A DNA stretch of 64,000 bases from Parashewanella tropica (GTDB lineage: Bacteria; Pseudomonadota; Gammaproteobacteria; Enterobacterales; Shewanellaceae): assembly GCF_004358445.1 (NCBI RefSeq), contig NZ_CP037951.1, forward strand, positions 3,110,001-3,174,000, written 5' to 3'. The stretch's first letter is position 1, and every line of letters begins with the position of its first letter. A program made the position numbers and the translations under genes. Positions 27,736 to 35,405 of the stretch are shown here, in pieces. The notes beneath the pieces are model-generated. The model was given only the letters and a program-made list of their open reading frames with translations. It did no database searches and was not told the origin of the DNA.

Positions 27736-29046
27736 TTACTGGCTTTTCAAATAGATACTTGGTTTGGTATGGCAGACTTTCCATGCAGGGAAAACACCTG
27801 CCAGTAACGTCGTAACAATGGCGATAAAAGGCGCAATAAACCACATGCTATGGCTAAGACTAATTAATGATGAATCCATGGCAAATCGCTCACCAAGCAA
27901 GTAAAGTAGGCCTGAAGCAAGAACTAAACCAGTAATACCGCCTAATAATCCAATAATGCCGACTTCCACCATATACTGGCTAAAGATCTGAAAGCGACTG
28001 GCACCAATGGCTCTCCTTACGCCAACTTCTGGTGCGCGTTTTAAAAATTTTGTGAGCATCAAGCCAAGAATATTAACCAAACAAACAGAGAGAAATAAAA
28101 AGCTCAAGCCAACTAAAATACGATTATCTTCTTTTACCACTTCAGAGTGCTCTAACCATTCTTCAACCGTATTGAGCTTATGTGATTCTGATGCAGACTT
28201 ATTATCAGTAAAGCGTCCTAGTGCTTTCTGTTCTGCCACATAATCCGTCAAAATTTGTTTATATTGCTGACGTTCTTCTACAGTGTTTAACTCAATCCAG
28301 AACTGTAGCCATACTTTTTCGGATAACAGTTTATCTTCAAAGGTTTTAACTTCTTCATATTTCCAGCCACTGGTATTTCCCCAAACTTGGTATTTCTCAA
28401 TGGCTAATAATGAAAAAGGAACAAAAATTTCTTCAGCATTACTAAAGGCACCATTCATAGGATCATAAAATCTAGGTTGAGGATTCCAGCTATCAATGAT
28501 GCCAACGATTTGATATGGCTTTCGATTCAAGAAAATAGTTTTACCCACATTGTCACCACCGCCAAAGATTTTTTGGTTATAGTTTTCGCTAATCACCACT
28601 TGATAGGCAGCACTTTCATCAACTTGTTTGCTCCATGAACTCCCATAACGAAATGGTACAGAGAACATACTAAAAAAATCACCATCGGTTACTCGAACAG
28701 CTCTTAACTCAGGCTCGAAATCTTTGTTATCTGATTGAATCACCATGCCTGAGCGCATTTGCACTAACTGCTTAAATTGCGGTGATAACTTTCTCAAGTT
28801 CATAGCATCTTGATACGTGACCTGCATATGAAATTCATCCCATGTATCAGTACCTTGACTCCATAACTGCACTGCATGTAACTGCTCACTTCTTTCACCC
28901 GTTGGATTAAACGCCATCATTTGGTAAATGTTGAGTGTTGTAGTTGTAATGCCAATACCAATCGCGATAGCGATCACCATTAGTAGTGACAATGCCGGCG
29001 TTTTGCGAATACTTCGCCACGCTAAATCTAAATAATGTAGAAACAT
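27736..29046 (-). CDS. MacB/FtsX-type ABC transporter permease, first of two
   Basis: From the ATG at 29046 (ribosome site AAGGAAAG) the product is 436 residues beginning MFLHYLDLAWRSIRKTPALS. The frame is open further upstream to 29139, but that part lies in a structured repeat and is not like the family. It has one N-terminal helix, a large periplasmic MacB-core region and three C-terminal helices with the FtsX signature (KRAPEVGVRRAIGASRFQIF). It probably pairs with the following permease and is energised by the ATPase encoded at 29205. Confidence 0.9.
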   Translation of the reverse strand: MFLHYLDLAWRSIRKTPALSLLMVIAIAIGIGITTTTLNIYQMMAFNPTGERSEQLHAVQLWSQGTDTWDEFHMQVTYQDAMNLRKLSPQFKQLVQMRSGMVIQSDNKDFEPELRAVRVTDGDFFSMFSVPFRYGSSWSKQVDESAAYQVVISENYNQKIFGGGDNVGKTIFLNRKPYQIVGIIDSWNPQPRFYDPMNGAFSNAEEIFVPFSLLAIEKYQVWGNTSGWKYEEVKTFEDKLLSEKVWLQFWIELNTVEERQQYKQILTDYVAEQKALGRFTDNKSASESHKLNTVEEWLEHSEVVKEDNRILVGLSFLFLSVCLVNILGLMLTKFLKRAPEVGVRRAIGASRFQIFSQYMVEVGIIGLLGGITGLVLASGLLYLLGERFAMDSSLISLSHSMWFIAPFIAIVTTLLAGVFPAWKVCHTKPSIYLKSQ

Positions 29047-29087
29047 TTTTCTTTCCTTAAATTTTGAGTATTCAACAGAGTGAACTG

Positions 29088-29188
29088 GAGTACTGTTAAG
29101 AAATAAGCCGACTGTCCGAGGCATGGATGCCGAGGTCAAGCACCCATGGATGGGCTTGCAGCGTGTCGGTGTTTTCTTGGCTGTACTC
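29088..29188. repeat. Structured palindromic element in the efflux operon, copy 1
   Basis: This intergenic element between the ATPase and permease genes has nested inverted repeats. Outer arms are GAGTAC/GTACTC and AAGAAA/TTTCTT, then CCGAC/GTCGG. Two inner hairpins share an AT-GG-AT core: GGCAT-GG-ATGCC at 29120-29131, and CCCAT-GG-ATGGG within 29138-29158. It resembles REP/BIME-type extragenic repeats that shape mRNA stability between operon genes. Confidence 0.6.
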
Positions 29189-29204
29189 TCTGAACCACAT
29201 AAAT

Positions 29205-29933
29205 CTACTCACTCAATGCTTCTTCTAATTTGGTTTCTTTTCCAGTGTCTTGCTGCGGTTGATACATGGTGAAATCGCACACTTGACCATCCACTATTTG
29301 AATATTCCTTTGCGCTCGACGAGCGAGCTCTGGATCATGGGTTACCATGATGATGGTGGTGCCTTTACGATTGATGTCTTCCAATAGTTCCATCACTTGG
29401 CGCGCCATTAGGCTATCCAAGTTACCTGTTGGTTCATCAGCGAGTAGAAAACGTGGCTCACCCGCTAATGCTCTAGCAATAGCCACACGTTGTTGCTGAC
29501 CACCAGAAAGCTGTGAAGGCAAATGTCGATGACGAGAACCTAATCCCACTTGTTCAAGCGAGGCATTGACTCGTTGTTGGCGCTCTTTACGTCCCATCCC
29601 TCTGTAACGCAATGGTACTTCTACGTTTTCGGCTAAGTTCAAATCAGGAATTAAATTAAACCCTTGAAAGATAAAACCGATTTTTTCATTTCGAATTTGT
29701 GTTCTTTGGTTATCATTTAAATTAGAAACATCAATACCATCTAATTCGAATTCCCCTTGGCTAAATGGCTCCAATAAACCAGCAATGTTTAAAAAGGTGG
29801 TTTTTCCTGAACCCGAAGGTCCCGTCACTGCCACAAATTCGCCTTCATTCACTGTGAGATTAAAATCACGCAATGCATGAGTTTCCACCAGCTCGGTTTT
29901 AAAAATTTTGCTGACATTATTCATTTTCAACAT
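29205..29933 (-). CDS. MacB/LolD-type ABC transporter ATPase
   Basis: The 242-residue ATPase has Walker A TGPSGSGKTT, Q-loop FIFQGFNLI, signature LSGGQQQRVAIARAL, Walker B LLADEPTGNLDS and switch His in VTHDPELA. The subfamily powers MacB, LolCDE and FtsEX-type mechanotransmission systems in the inner membrane. It lies between the HlyD-type adaptor with its small ORF and the two permeases, and is flanked on both sides by structured intergenic repeats. Confidence 0.93.
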   Translation of the reverse strand: MLKMNNVSKIFKTELVETHALRDFNLTVNEGEFVAVTGPSGSGKTTFLNIAGLLEPFSQGEFELDGIDVSNLNDNQRTQIRNEKIGFIFQGFNLIPDLNLAENVEVPLRYRGMGRKERQQRVNASLEQVGLGSRHRHLPSQLSGGQQQRVAIARALAGEPRFLLADEPTGNLDSLMARQVMELLEDINRKGTTIIMVTHDPELARRAQRNIQIVDGQVCDFTMYQPQQDTGKETKLEEALSE

Positions 29934-30014
29934 ACTGAATTTCCTTATCTCAAATTTTCAAATCTATTTACTCACCAAATACGTAGATGGCGAGCATGCT
30001 GAGAAAACCATAGA

Positions 30015-30161
30015 GGAACAATAATGAAATAAGACAACCGTCCGTGACAGGATGTCACGGTCGTCAGCACATGGCCATTCACGCACATCCATGTGCTTCA
30101 TGGCATTCAGGCTTCCTGCCTATCAGATGTGCGCTTCTGTTGGCGTTTTCATTATTGTTCC
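30015..30161. repeat. Structured palindromic element in the efflux operon, copy 2
   Basis: A perfect 15-bp inverted repeat, GGAACAATAATGAAA (30015-30029) and its complement (30147-30161), encloses a block with CCGTGACA-GGA-TGTCACGG (30042-30060) and GCACAT-CC-ATGTGC (30083-30096). The inner hairpins resemble those of the copy at 29088-29188. It lies between the 45-codon small ORF and the ATPase gene. Confidence 0.65.
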
Positions 30162-30193
30162 CTCGGAGCTCTCAAGCTTATTCACAATTTTGT

Positions 30194-30331
30194 TTAACTA
30201 CTAAAAACTAATTCCGTGATTTCGATTGCAACTAGCCCCATTACCGACCAATGATTAACTTCTGCAAACACATGGTGAAATGCGACAGTTAATAGCAGTA
30301 ATGCCATTGCAGCAATCAGCTTACGTTTCAT
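30194..30331 (-). CDS. 45-residue hydrophobic protein translationally coupled to the HlyD-type adaptor
   Basis: The start codon overlaps the stop of the adaptor gene in the sequence TAATG, so ribosomes could restart directly. The product begins MKRKLIAAMALLLLTVAF, has a hydrophobic segment ending HHVFAE, and continues with a second moderately hydrophobic stretch (WSVMGLVAIEITELVF) before the stop at 30194. It could be a small membrane protein tuning the transporter, or a short secreted peptide. No family is recognised. Support comes from the coupling, the intact frame and the membrane-like composition. Confidence 0.6.
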   Translation of the reverse strand: MKRKLIAAMALLLLTVAFHHVFAEVNHWSVMGLVAIEITELVFSS

Positions 30332-31593
30332 TATCGAACCCTCACTTGATCGGACTCTTTAAAGCTGGACAGATCAGACACAACCCAAACGTCCCCTTCT
30401 TTTGCCCCAGATAGCACTTCGATGTGACTCATACTCTGAGCACCAAGTTGAATAGAAATACGCTTTGCCAGTTCATCATCCAGTTGATAGGTATAACGAC
30501 CACCACTTGAACTCACAAAAGCACCGCGTTTGACCATTAATACATTTGGTCTGTTTTCAAGTAGTACTCGGGCTGATAAACGCTGGTTTTGTCTTAACTT
30601 AAGAGATGAGTTTTGAGTAAAGCGAACACGAGTGGTTACTTCACGATTTCGAACTTCTGGTGAAATGGCTGATAAACTACCCATAATTTTGTTACCGCCA
30701 ATATTTAGCTCCACATCCATGCCTAAACCAATTTCATCGGCATAAGATTCAGGTACTGAAAGCTCAGCTTCAAAGGCACTTAAATCGACCACGGTCAGTA
30801 CAGGCTGACTGGCGGCTATACGAGCTTTTTGTTCTACTAACCAGTTGCCGATGATGCCATCAACAGGCGCTTTAATTTGTAGCTCTTGTAATTGCCTTTC
30901 TAAATCGGCTACGACTAAGGCTTGTCGCTCAACTTCTAACGATTTATTTTTTACTTCGAATGCGAGTCGTTCTCTGATCAACTCAAGCTCTTGGCTGGCA
31001 TGCTTGTATTGAAGCTTCGCTTTATTGAGATCATCTTTACTTTTTTCAAAATCGATTTTTGAAATCAGATTATCTTTGATGAGTAGCTGCGCGCGACGAT
31101 TTTCACGATCGGCTGCCGCCATTTCGACTTGCGCCATATCGAGACTGCGTTGAGCAGTAAGTTGCTCGCTACGCGCTGTAAGTTTGGTTCGTTCAAACTC
31201 ACTTTTCATCGCAGAAAGCGTCGATTGCTGCTGCTTTGCTTGGTTGGCTAATGAAGGACTGGTGATGGTTGCAAGAATATCACCGGCTTTAACTTGATCT
31301 CCTGGCTTACCCACCAAGGTAACCACACCCGCTTCTGTGCTGTATAACACAGGGGCATTAGCAGCCACAATTTTACCTGTTGCCGCAATATCGCGAGTCA
31401 GATCACCGCGTATGATAGTTGATAGTCTAAGCTCATCTTTATCTATCGAATGACTGGCTGAATCGCTTCCTAGCGTCACCCATATTCCAGCACAAACAGC
31501 TGAGAAAATGGCAATTAGACCCAAAGGCTTCATTAGTCTTGTTTTAGCTGAAGGCCTTAAACTAGTATCTTGTCTGCTGGTGTCCTGAATCAT
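30331..31593 (-). CDS. HlyD/MacA-type periplasmic adaptor (membrane fusion protein)
   Basis: The 420-residue protein has one N-terminal membrane anchor (PLGLIAIFSAVCAGIWVTL), a biotinyl-lipoyl half-motif (AGVVTLVGKPGDQVKAGDILATI), a long alpha-helical hairpin (about residues 115-225, Gln/Lys/Glu-rich), the second lipoyl half (IKAPVDGIIGNWLVEQKARI) and beta-barrel/membrane-proximal domains. Such adaptors bridge inner-membrane ABC transporters to an outer membrane channel such as TolC, which is not encoded here. It is the first gene of the efflux operon, about 25 bp downstream of the predicted start of a sigma-54 promoter. Confidence 0.92.
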   Translation of the reverse strand: MIQDTSRQDTSLRPSAKTRLMKPLGLIAIFSAVCAGIWVTLGSDSASHSIDKDELRLSTIIRGDLTRDIAATGKIVAANAPVLYSTEAGVVTLVGKPGDQVKAGDILATITSPSLANQAKQQQSTLSAMKSEFERTKLTARSEQLTAQRSLDMAQVEMAAADRENRRAQLLIKDNLISKIDFEKSKDDLNKAKLQYKHASQELELIRERLAFEVKNKSLEVERQALVVADLERQLQELQIKAPVDGIIGNWLVEQKARIAASQPVLTVVDLSAFEAELSVPESYADEIGLGMDVELNIGGNKIMGSLSAISPEVRNREVTTRVRFTQNSSLKLRQNQRLSARVLLENRPNVLMVKRGAFVSSSGGRYTYQLDDELAKRISIQLGAQSMSHIEVLSGAKEGDVWVVSDLSSFKESDQVRVR

Positions 31594-31627
31594 AACCGCT
31601 ATCCATGTTTTATCTTACCTTAGGATT

Positions 31628-31644
31628 AGCAGTTAGTGTGCCAA
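31628..31644 (-). promoter_or_regulatory. Sigma-54 promoter of the efflux operon
   Basis: The minus strand reads TTGGCAC-A-CTAA-CTGCT, against the consensus TTGGCACG-N4-TTGCA. The invariant GG and GC are at the right spacing. It lies 35 bp before the adaptor start codon and is the natural target of the NtrC-type regulator encoded at 20791-22122. Confidence 0.75.
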
Positions 31645-31708
31645 AACACTTTAACCTTAATTAACAGAAGCTTACTGAAAAAAATTAGATTTGATAGAAA
31701 TATTAGAA

Positions 31709-31746
31709 TGTCCACGGACACCGCTCACTGTCCGCTTAGTGTCCGG
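31709..31746. promoter_or_regulatory. Candidate enhancer sites for the NtrC-type regulator
   Basis: Three TGTCC/CGGACA boxes are packed here: the palindrome TGTCC-AC-GGACA (31709-31720), TGTCCG (31729-31734) and TGTCCG (31740-31745). They lie 65-100 bp upstream of the sigma-54 promoter, the usual distance for activator binding. Confidence 0.55.
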
Positions 31747-31773
31747 TTTATTTACGTAACGAATAAAAAATGA

Positions 31774-32793
31774 TTATTTTAGATTTTTTAACCTTTCAAG
31801 CCTTTTTCTTCTCAGCTCATCGTCAGTCAAAACCTTTGTTTCTGTGATCTCTTTCTTGCCTTGAGAGGGTGGTTTAGGTTCTACCAATCTCTGACCTTCA
31901 CCAACTGGAGCAGGCGGTTGTGGCTGAACTTTTCTTGCCCCTACAGTTCGAATGCCATAACCTAACAAATTATCGTGATAATCCCTGTTTCTCATTGCAT
32001 CACGCCTTTGACTATCCTTACTCTGAAAACCGCTAACTCTATGTTTCGGAAACTCAGTAACAACCTCACTGCCTTTTGTTAGCGTAGAAGGATCAAATCT
32101 AGCACTCCCTGCTGTATGCATAACTTGAGCAGACATTTCAAGACTTGAACCACGTGCCCCTGCTACTTCAGATGCTACTTTGGGGTAACTCATTGGTATT
32201 TTGTTAGACTTTGCTCCCGTTTGCAGAGCTGGCTGCTCTTTTTGTGAAAACAGCACCGGCCTTTGTAAAGGGAATTCAGCAATATTAGTACCAGGAATAT
32301 ACTTCATACTCCCAACACTATGCTCTTCTTCATCATCAGCTAAATGACCATCATCTTGCTCAACAACCTTAGTTCGTAATGGCGAGACCACCTTTATTGG
32401 CTTGCTTGGCGTCATTTTAGGCTTATCTTCATCACGGCTTGCACTAATACCACCTACCTCCGAAGATGCAGAAGCACCACTCACCTCTTTCCTTCTTTGT
32501 GCTGTGGCAAGAAGTTCATCGCGAATGGATTTTGTTTCGACAGCCAACGGCTTAATTTTAATTTGTACCTCTGGGTGCGGTTGAGGTTTTTCAGATCCCA
32601 TTAAAGGTTTGGCCTCTAGTCGTTCAGCTCTATCTTTTTGAGGTTTGCCTTCAACTGTTGTCTGTTTGGTAAAGACATTTTGCTGATCTAAACCAGCAGA
32701 ATGAAAATCTTGTGGCTCAGCATCAAGATCATTTGTAGAGTAGTCATTCTGACTTTGCAAAGTTTCATCAGAACCTATTTTGTCAAAACTCAT
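31774..32793 (-). CDS. Long disordered hydrophilic protein of unknown function
   Basis: This 339-residue protein has no signal peptide, membrane segment or recognisable domain. It is dominated by Ser, Glu, Lys, Gln and Pro, with low-complexity stretches (QPQPPAPVGEGQ, KPPSQGKKEI), and ends in a basic helix RRKRLERLKNLK. The composition suggests an intrinsically disordered protein. It is divergent from the AGCS symporter gene and lies next to the efflux operon enhancer, but nothing links it to either. It could be a secreted or interaction-scaffold protein; no function is proposed. Confidence 0.55.
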   Translation of the reverse strand: MSFDKIGSDETLQSQNDYSTNDLDAEPQDFHSAGLDQQNVFTKQTTVEGKPQKDRAERLEAKPLMGSEKPQPHPEVQIKIKPLAVETKSIRDELLATAQRRKEVSGASASSEVGGISASRDEDKPKMTPSKPIKVVSPLRTKVVEQDDGHLADDEEEHSVGSMKYIPGTNIAEFPLQRPVLFSQKEQPALQTGAKSNKIPMSYPKVASEVAGARGSSLEMSAQVMHTAGSARFDPSTLTKGSEVVTEFPKHRVSGFQSKDSQRRDAMRNRDYHDNLLGYGIRTVGARKVQPQPPAPVGEGQRLVEPKPPSQGKKEITETKVLTDDELRRKRLERLKNLK

Positions 32794-33124
32794 TTGAGTA
32801 ACTATTTGAAGTTAGGATAAAAATTACTTTATTCTTCAAAAATTAAAAATCTAGTCACAAAATAACCACACGGGTTCACCAATAAAAATACTTGTTTAAA
32901 TTCAAATATATAACCCACATTAAAGTACTGTTAATCCTTATTAATCCCTTGTGGTTTTATGATTTTAGAACGACTTGAAAAAACATTTTTTGTTTTTTAT
33001 GACATAAATATGCAATCTTCAACTTGGCAAGCTCAGTGGTTTTCGATAAGTTGTTAACCAAATTACAACAATCACTCAAATCAAATTTTGGGTTCTAATT
33101 TAATAAAACACAGGAAAAAGTGTT
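32794..33124. other. Divergent AT-rich intergenic region before the AGCS symporter
   Basis: I see no riboswitch-like structure or clear promoter in this 331-bp spacer. AACAC and GTGTT flank the AGGAAAAA ribosome site of the symporter and could form a small hairpin around it. Confidence 0.35.
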
Positions 33125-34471
33125 ATGGAAATGCTTACTAGCTGGATTTCGGCGGTAAACAGCGTTGTATGGGGTGTACCAATGCTGGTTGCTATCTTGG
33201 GTGTAGGGTTATTCCTTACTATTGGCCTTAAATTAATGCCAATACTCAAGCTCGGTACAGGGTTTAAGCTACTTTGGCGTGGTCGTAGCCCCAAGCAAGG
33301 GGATGAGAAAGAAGGCGAAATCAGCCCTTTTAATGCTTTGATGACTTCACTTTCAGCCACAGTAGGTACAGGTAATATTGCTGGTGTAGCTACTGCCATT
33401 GTTCTTGGTGGCCCCGGCGCACTATTTTGGATGTGGTGTACAGCCCTTGTGGGTATGGCGACAAAATTTGCAGAAGCTGTTCTTGCTGTCAAATATCGTG
33501 AAACAGATGAAAATGGCAACCACATTGGCGGCCCAATGTTTTACATCAAAAACGGCTTAGGCAAAAAATGGGCATGGTTAGGTGGTGCTTTCGCTGTCTT
33601 CGGTTCAATTGCTGGTTTTGGTATTGGTAATACGGTTCAATCAAACTCAGTAGCTCATGCCTTAGAATCTAGTTTTGGTATCGACCCTCTAATGACTGGT
33701 ATTGCAATGATGATACTAGTTGGCTTAGTGCTAATGGGGGGAATAAAACGTATTTCTGATGTGGCAGGTAAGCTTGTTCCTCTAATGGCTCTCTTCTATA
33801 TCAGTGCTGGTTTGTTCGTGCTTATCGTAAACATTTCTGAAATTCCAGCAGCCGTTGCCCTTATTTTCAACTCAGCATTTAATGGCACAGCCGCTACTGG
33901 TGGTTTTGCTGGTGCAGCAGTCTGGGCTGCCATTCGCTTTGGTGTGGCTCGCGGTGTGTTTTCTAACGAAGCAGGCTTAGGTAGTGCGCCGATTGCACAC
34001 GCTGCAGCTCAAACTAAAAACCCAGTGTCTCAAGGTTTAGTTGCTATGCTAGGTACTTTTATTGATACCTTGATTGTATGTTCAATTACAGGCTTAGCGA
34101 TTGTTGTATCAGGTGAGTGGACTTCTGGCGCAGATGGTGCGGCATTAACTTCTCAAGCTTTCGCAACCGCGATTCCGGCGGGGGAGCATATTGTCTCAAT
34201 CGCATTAGCCATTTTCGCTTTTACTACTGTTTTGGGCTGGAGTTTGTATTCTGAAAAATGTCTTCAGTACTTATTTGGTGTGAAAGCCGTACTGCCATTT
34301 AGAATTTTATGGATTATTGCGATTCCAATTGGCGCGGTAAGCTCTTTAAAATTCATCTGGTTATTGGCAGATACTTTAAATGCAATGATGGCTTTACCAA
34401 ACTTGATCGCTCTACTGCTACTTAGCCCTGTGGTCTTTAAGTTAACCAAAGAGTACTTTGCGAATAAATAG
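33125..34471 (+). CDS. Sodium:alanine/glycine symporter, AGCS family
   Basis: The 448-residue inner-membrane protein has about 10-11 helices and the AGCS motifs SLSATVGTGNIAGVATAI, GPGALFWMW, ATKFAEAVLAVKYRE, GGPMFYI and RGVFSNEAGLGSAPIAHAAA. The family imports alanine, glycine or related small amino acids with Na+. The ribosome site AGGAAAA precedes the ATG. It appears monocistronic and ends in a strong hairpin. Confidence 0.93.
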   Translation: MEMLTSWISAVNSVVWGVPMLVAILGVGLFLTIGLKLMPILKLGTGFKLLWRGRSPKQGDEKEGEISPFNALMTSLSATVGTGNIAGVATAIVLGGPGALFWMWCTALVGMATKFAEAVLAVKYRETDENGNHIGGPMFYIKNGLGKKWAWLGGAFAVFGSIAGFGIGNTVQSNSVAHALESSFGIDPLMTGIAMMILVGLVLMGGIKRISDVAGKLVPLMALFYISAGLFVLIVNISEIPAAVALIFNSAFNGTAATGGFAGAAVWAAIRFGVARGVFSNEAGLGSAPIAHAAAQTKNPVSQGLVAMLGTFIDTLIVCSITGLAIVVSGEWTSGADGAALTSQAFATAIPAGEHIVSIALAIFAFTTVLGWSLYSEKCLQYLFGVKAVLPFRILWIIAIPIGAVSSLKFIWLLADTLNAMMALPNLIALLLLSPVVFKLTKEYFANK

Positions 34472-34483
34472 CTAATAATAGAC

Positions 34484-34512
34484 AGGGCAGACAATGTCTG
34501 CCCTACTTTTTA
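34484..34512. terminator. Terminator between the AGCS symporter and the SifA-like gene
   Basis: AGGGCAGAC pairs with GTCTGCCCT around AAT, followed on the plus strand by ACTTTTTA. Its right arm overlaps the stop codon of the convergent gene at 34503. Confidence 0.75.
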
Positions 34513-35303
34513 CCAATCCGTCTCTGGACTTGCTTAAGATCCCACTTTCTTTCAGGATCAACTTGTTGTAAATCTTCAATTGCTTGTAAAAAAGTCCCTT
34601 CCATAAGATCTCTAATATCTTCGTTCCATTTTTTCTCAAGAGTGTTAGCTGTTGCCTCCCTTCGAATAATACATTGATTTAGCATATCAAGATCGAATCT
34701 AGCGTGTGCAAGAATGTTCTCTACTTCTCGCTGTACTCCAGAAAGAGGCTGAGTTCTTCTTCGCCCTTGTCGTTGAGGTTGAATCGTTATCGGAATGGGT
34801 AATGAAGTTGAAGCGTATAATGGTTTTTCCCAACCTCCACGTGAAGCATATGCAACAACTGTTGGCTCTCGGTCATAATTTTCTGCAACGGCTTGTGGAT
34901 GTTCCGAATCATCTTGTGGTACGTGCAAATCTCCTAGCCCTTTTATATTAAAAGAAAAGCTAAAACGCCCCTGCCCTGAATCAATAATGTTAACTCTAAA
35001 CATCTCTTCAAATTCATAACAACAACAGTCTCTCAACTCATTAAATGCCAACATTAAATAATGCAGTTGCTCTAAATTTATTTCATCTTTATTTGAATAA
35101 CGTAGCAGCAAGTTTAGCTGATCATACACTCGGTAGTTTTCTCCAAAAAACCAATCACTGATCTTTTGCCACACAGTTCTATACTGTCGAGCCTCTTCAC
35201 GGCTCTTCGCATTATGTATTCCTTGGTATTGTTTAGGACCAATATTGAAAGCTCTTAGGAACCGATTTTCATAGATTGCTGCTGTATTTGATATTTCAGA
35301 CAT
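34503..35303 (-). CDS. Protein with an N-terminal region like SPI-2 type III effectors (SifA type)
   Basis: The 266-residue product has no signal peptide or membrane helix. Residues 45-53 read WQKISDWFF, very close to the WEK(I/M)xxFF translocation motif of Salmonella SPI-2 effectors (SifA has WEKIKDFFF). The similarity by eye continues: VYDQLNLLLRYSN and LMLAFNELRDCC then FRVNI correspond to SifA CLHEML, FFELKELAC and RFQVH. The C-terminal half, with a basic patch (RQGRRRTQPLSG) and a helical end, does not resemble the SifA catalytic-like domain. If real, this is a candidate effector delivered into host cells. No secretion apparatus is in the window. The comparison is from memory. The ribosome site AGGG lies eight bases before the ATG. 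Confidence 0.6.
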   Translation of the reverse strand: MSEISNTAAIYENRFLRAFNIGPKQYQGIHNAKSREEARQYRTVWQKISDWFFGENYRVYDQLNLLLRYSNKDEINLEQLHYLMLAFNELRDCCCYEFEEMFRVNIIDSGQGRFSFSFNIKGLGDLHVPQDDSEHPQAVAENYDREPTVVAYASRGGWEKPLYASTSLPIPITIQPQRQGRRRTQPLSGVQREVENILAHARFDLDMLNQCIIRREATANTLEKKWNEDIRDLMEGTFLQAIEDLQQVDPERKWDLKQVQRRIGKK

Positions 35304-35405
35304 GACTTAAGCCCTGATAACCAGCACAGTTTAAAGATACCCCTGATAGCCAAACTTGGCTAAAAAACTAAACCATTTTTAATAAGAAGTTTACTTAACG
35401 AGAAG

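Noticed and set aside
29047-29139. N-terminal extension of the first efflux permease
   Set aside because: The extra 31 codons fall in the structured repeat and lack a ribosome site, while the ATG at 29046 has AAGGAAAG and a family-like N-terminus.
32794-33124. Possible glycine riboswitch before the AGCS symporter
   Set aside because: These symporters are often under glycine riboswitches, but I could not find the conserved aptamer core sequences here.
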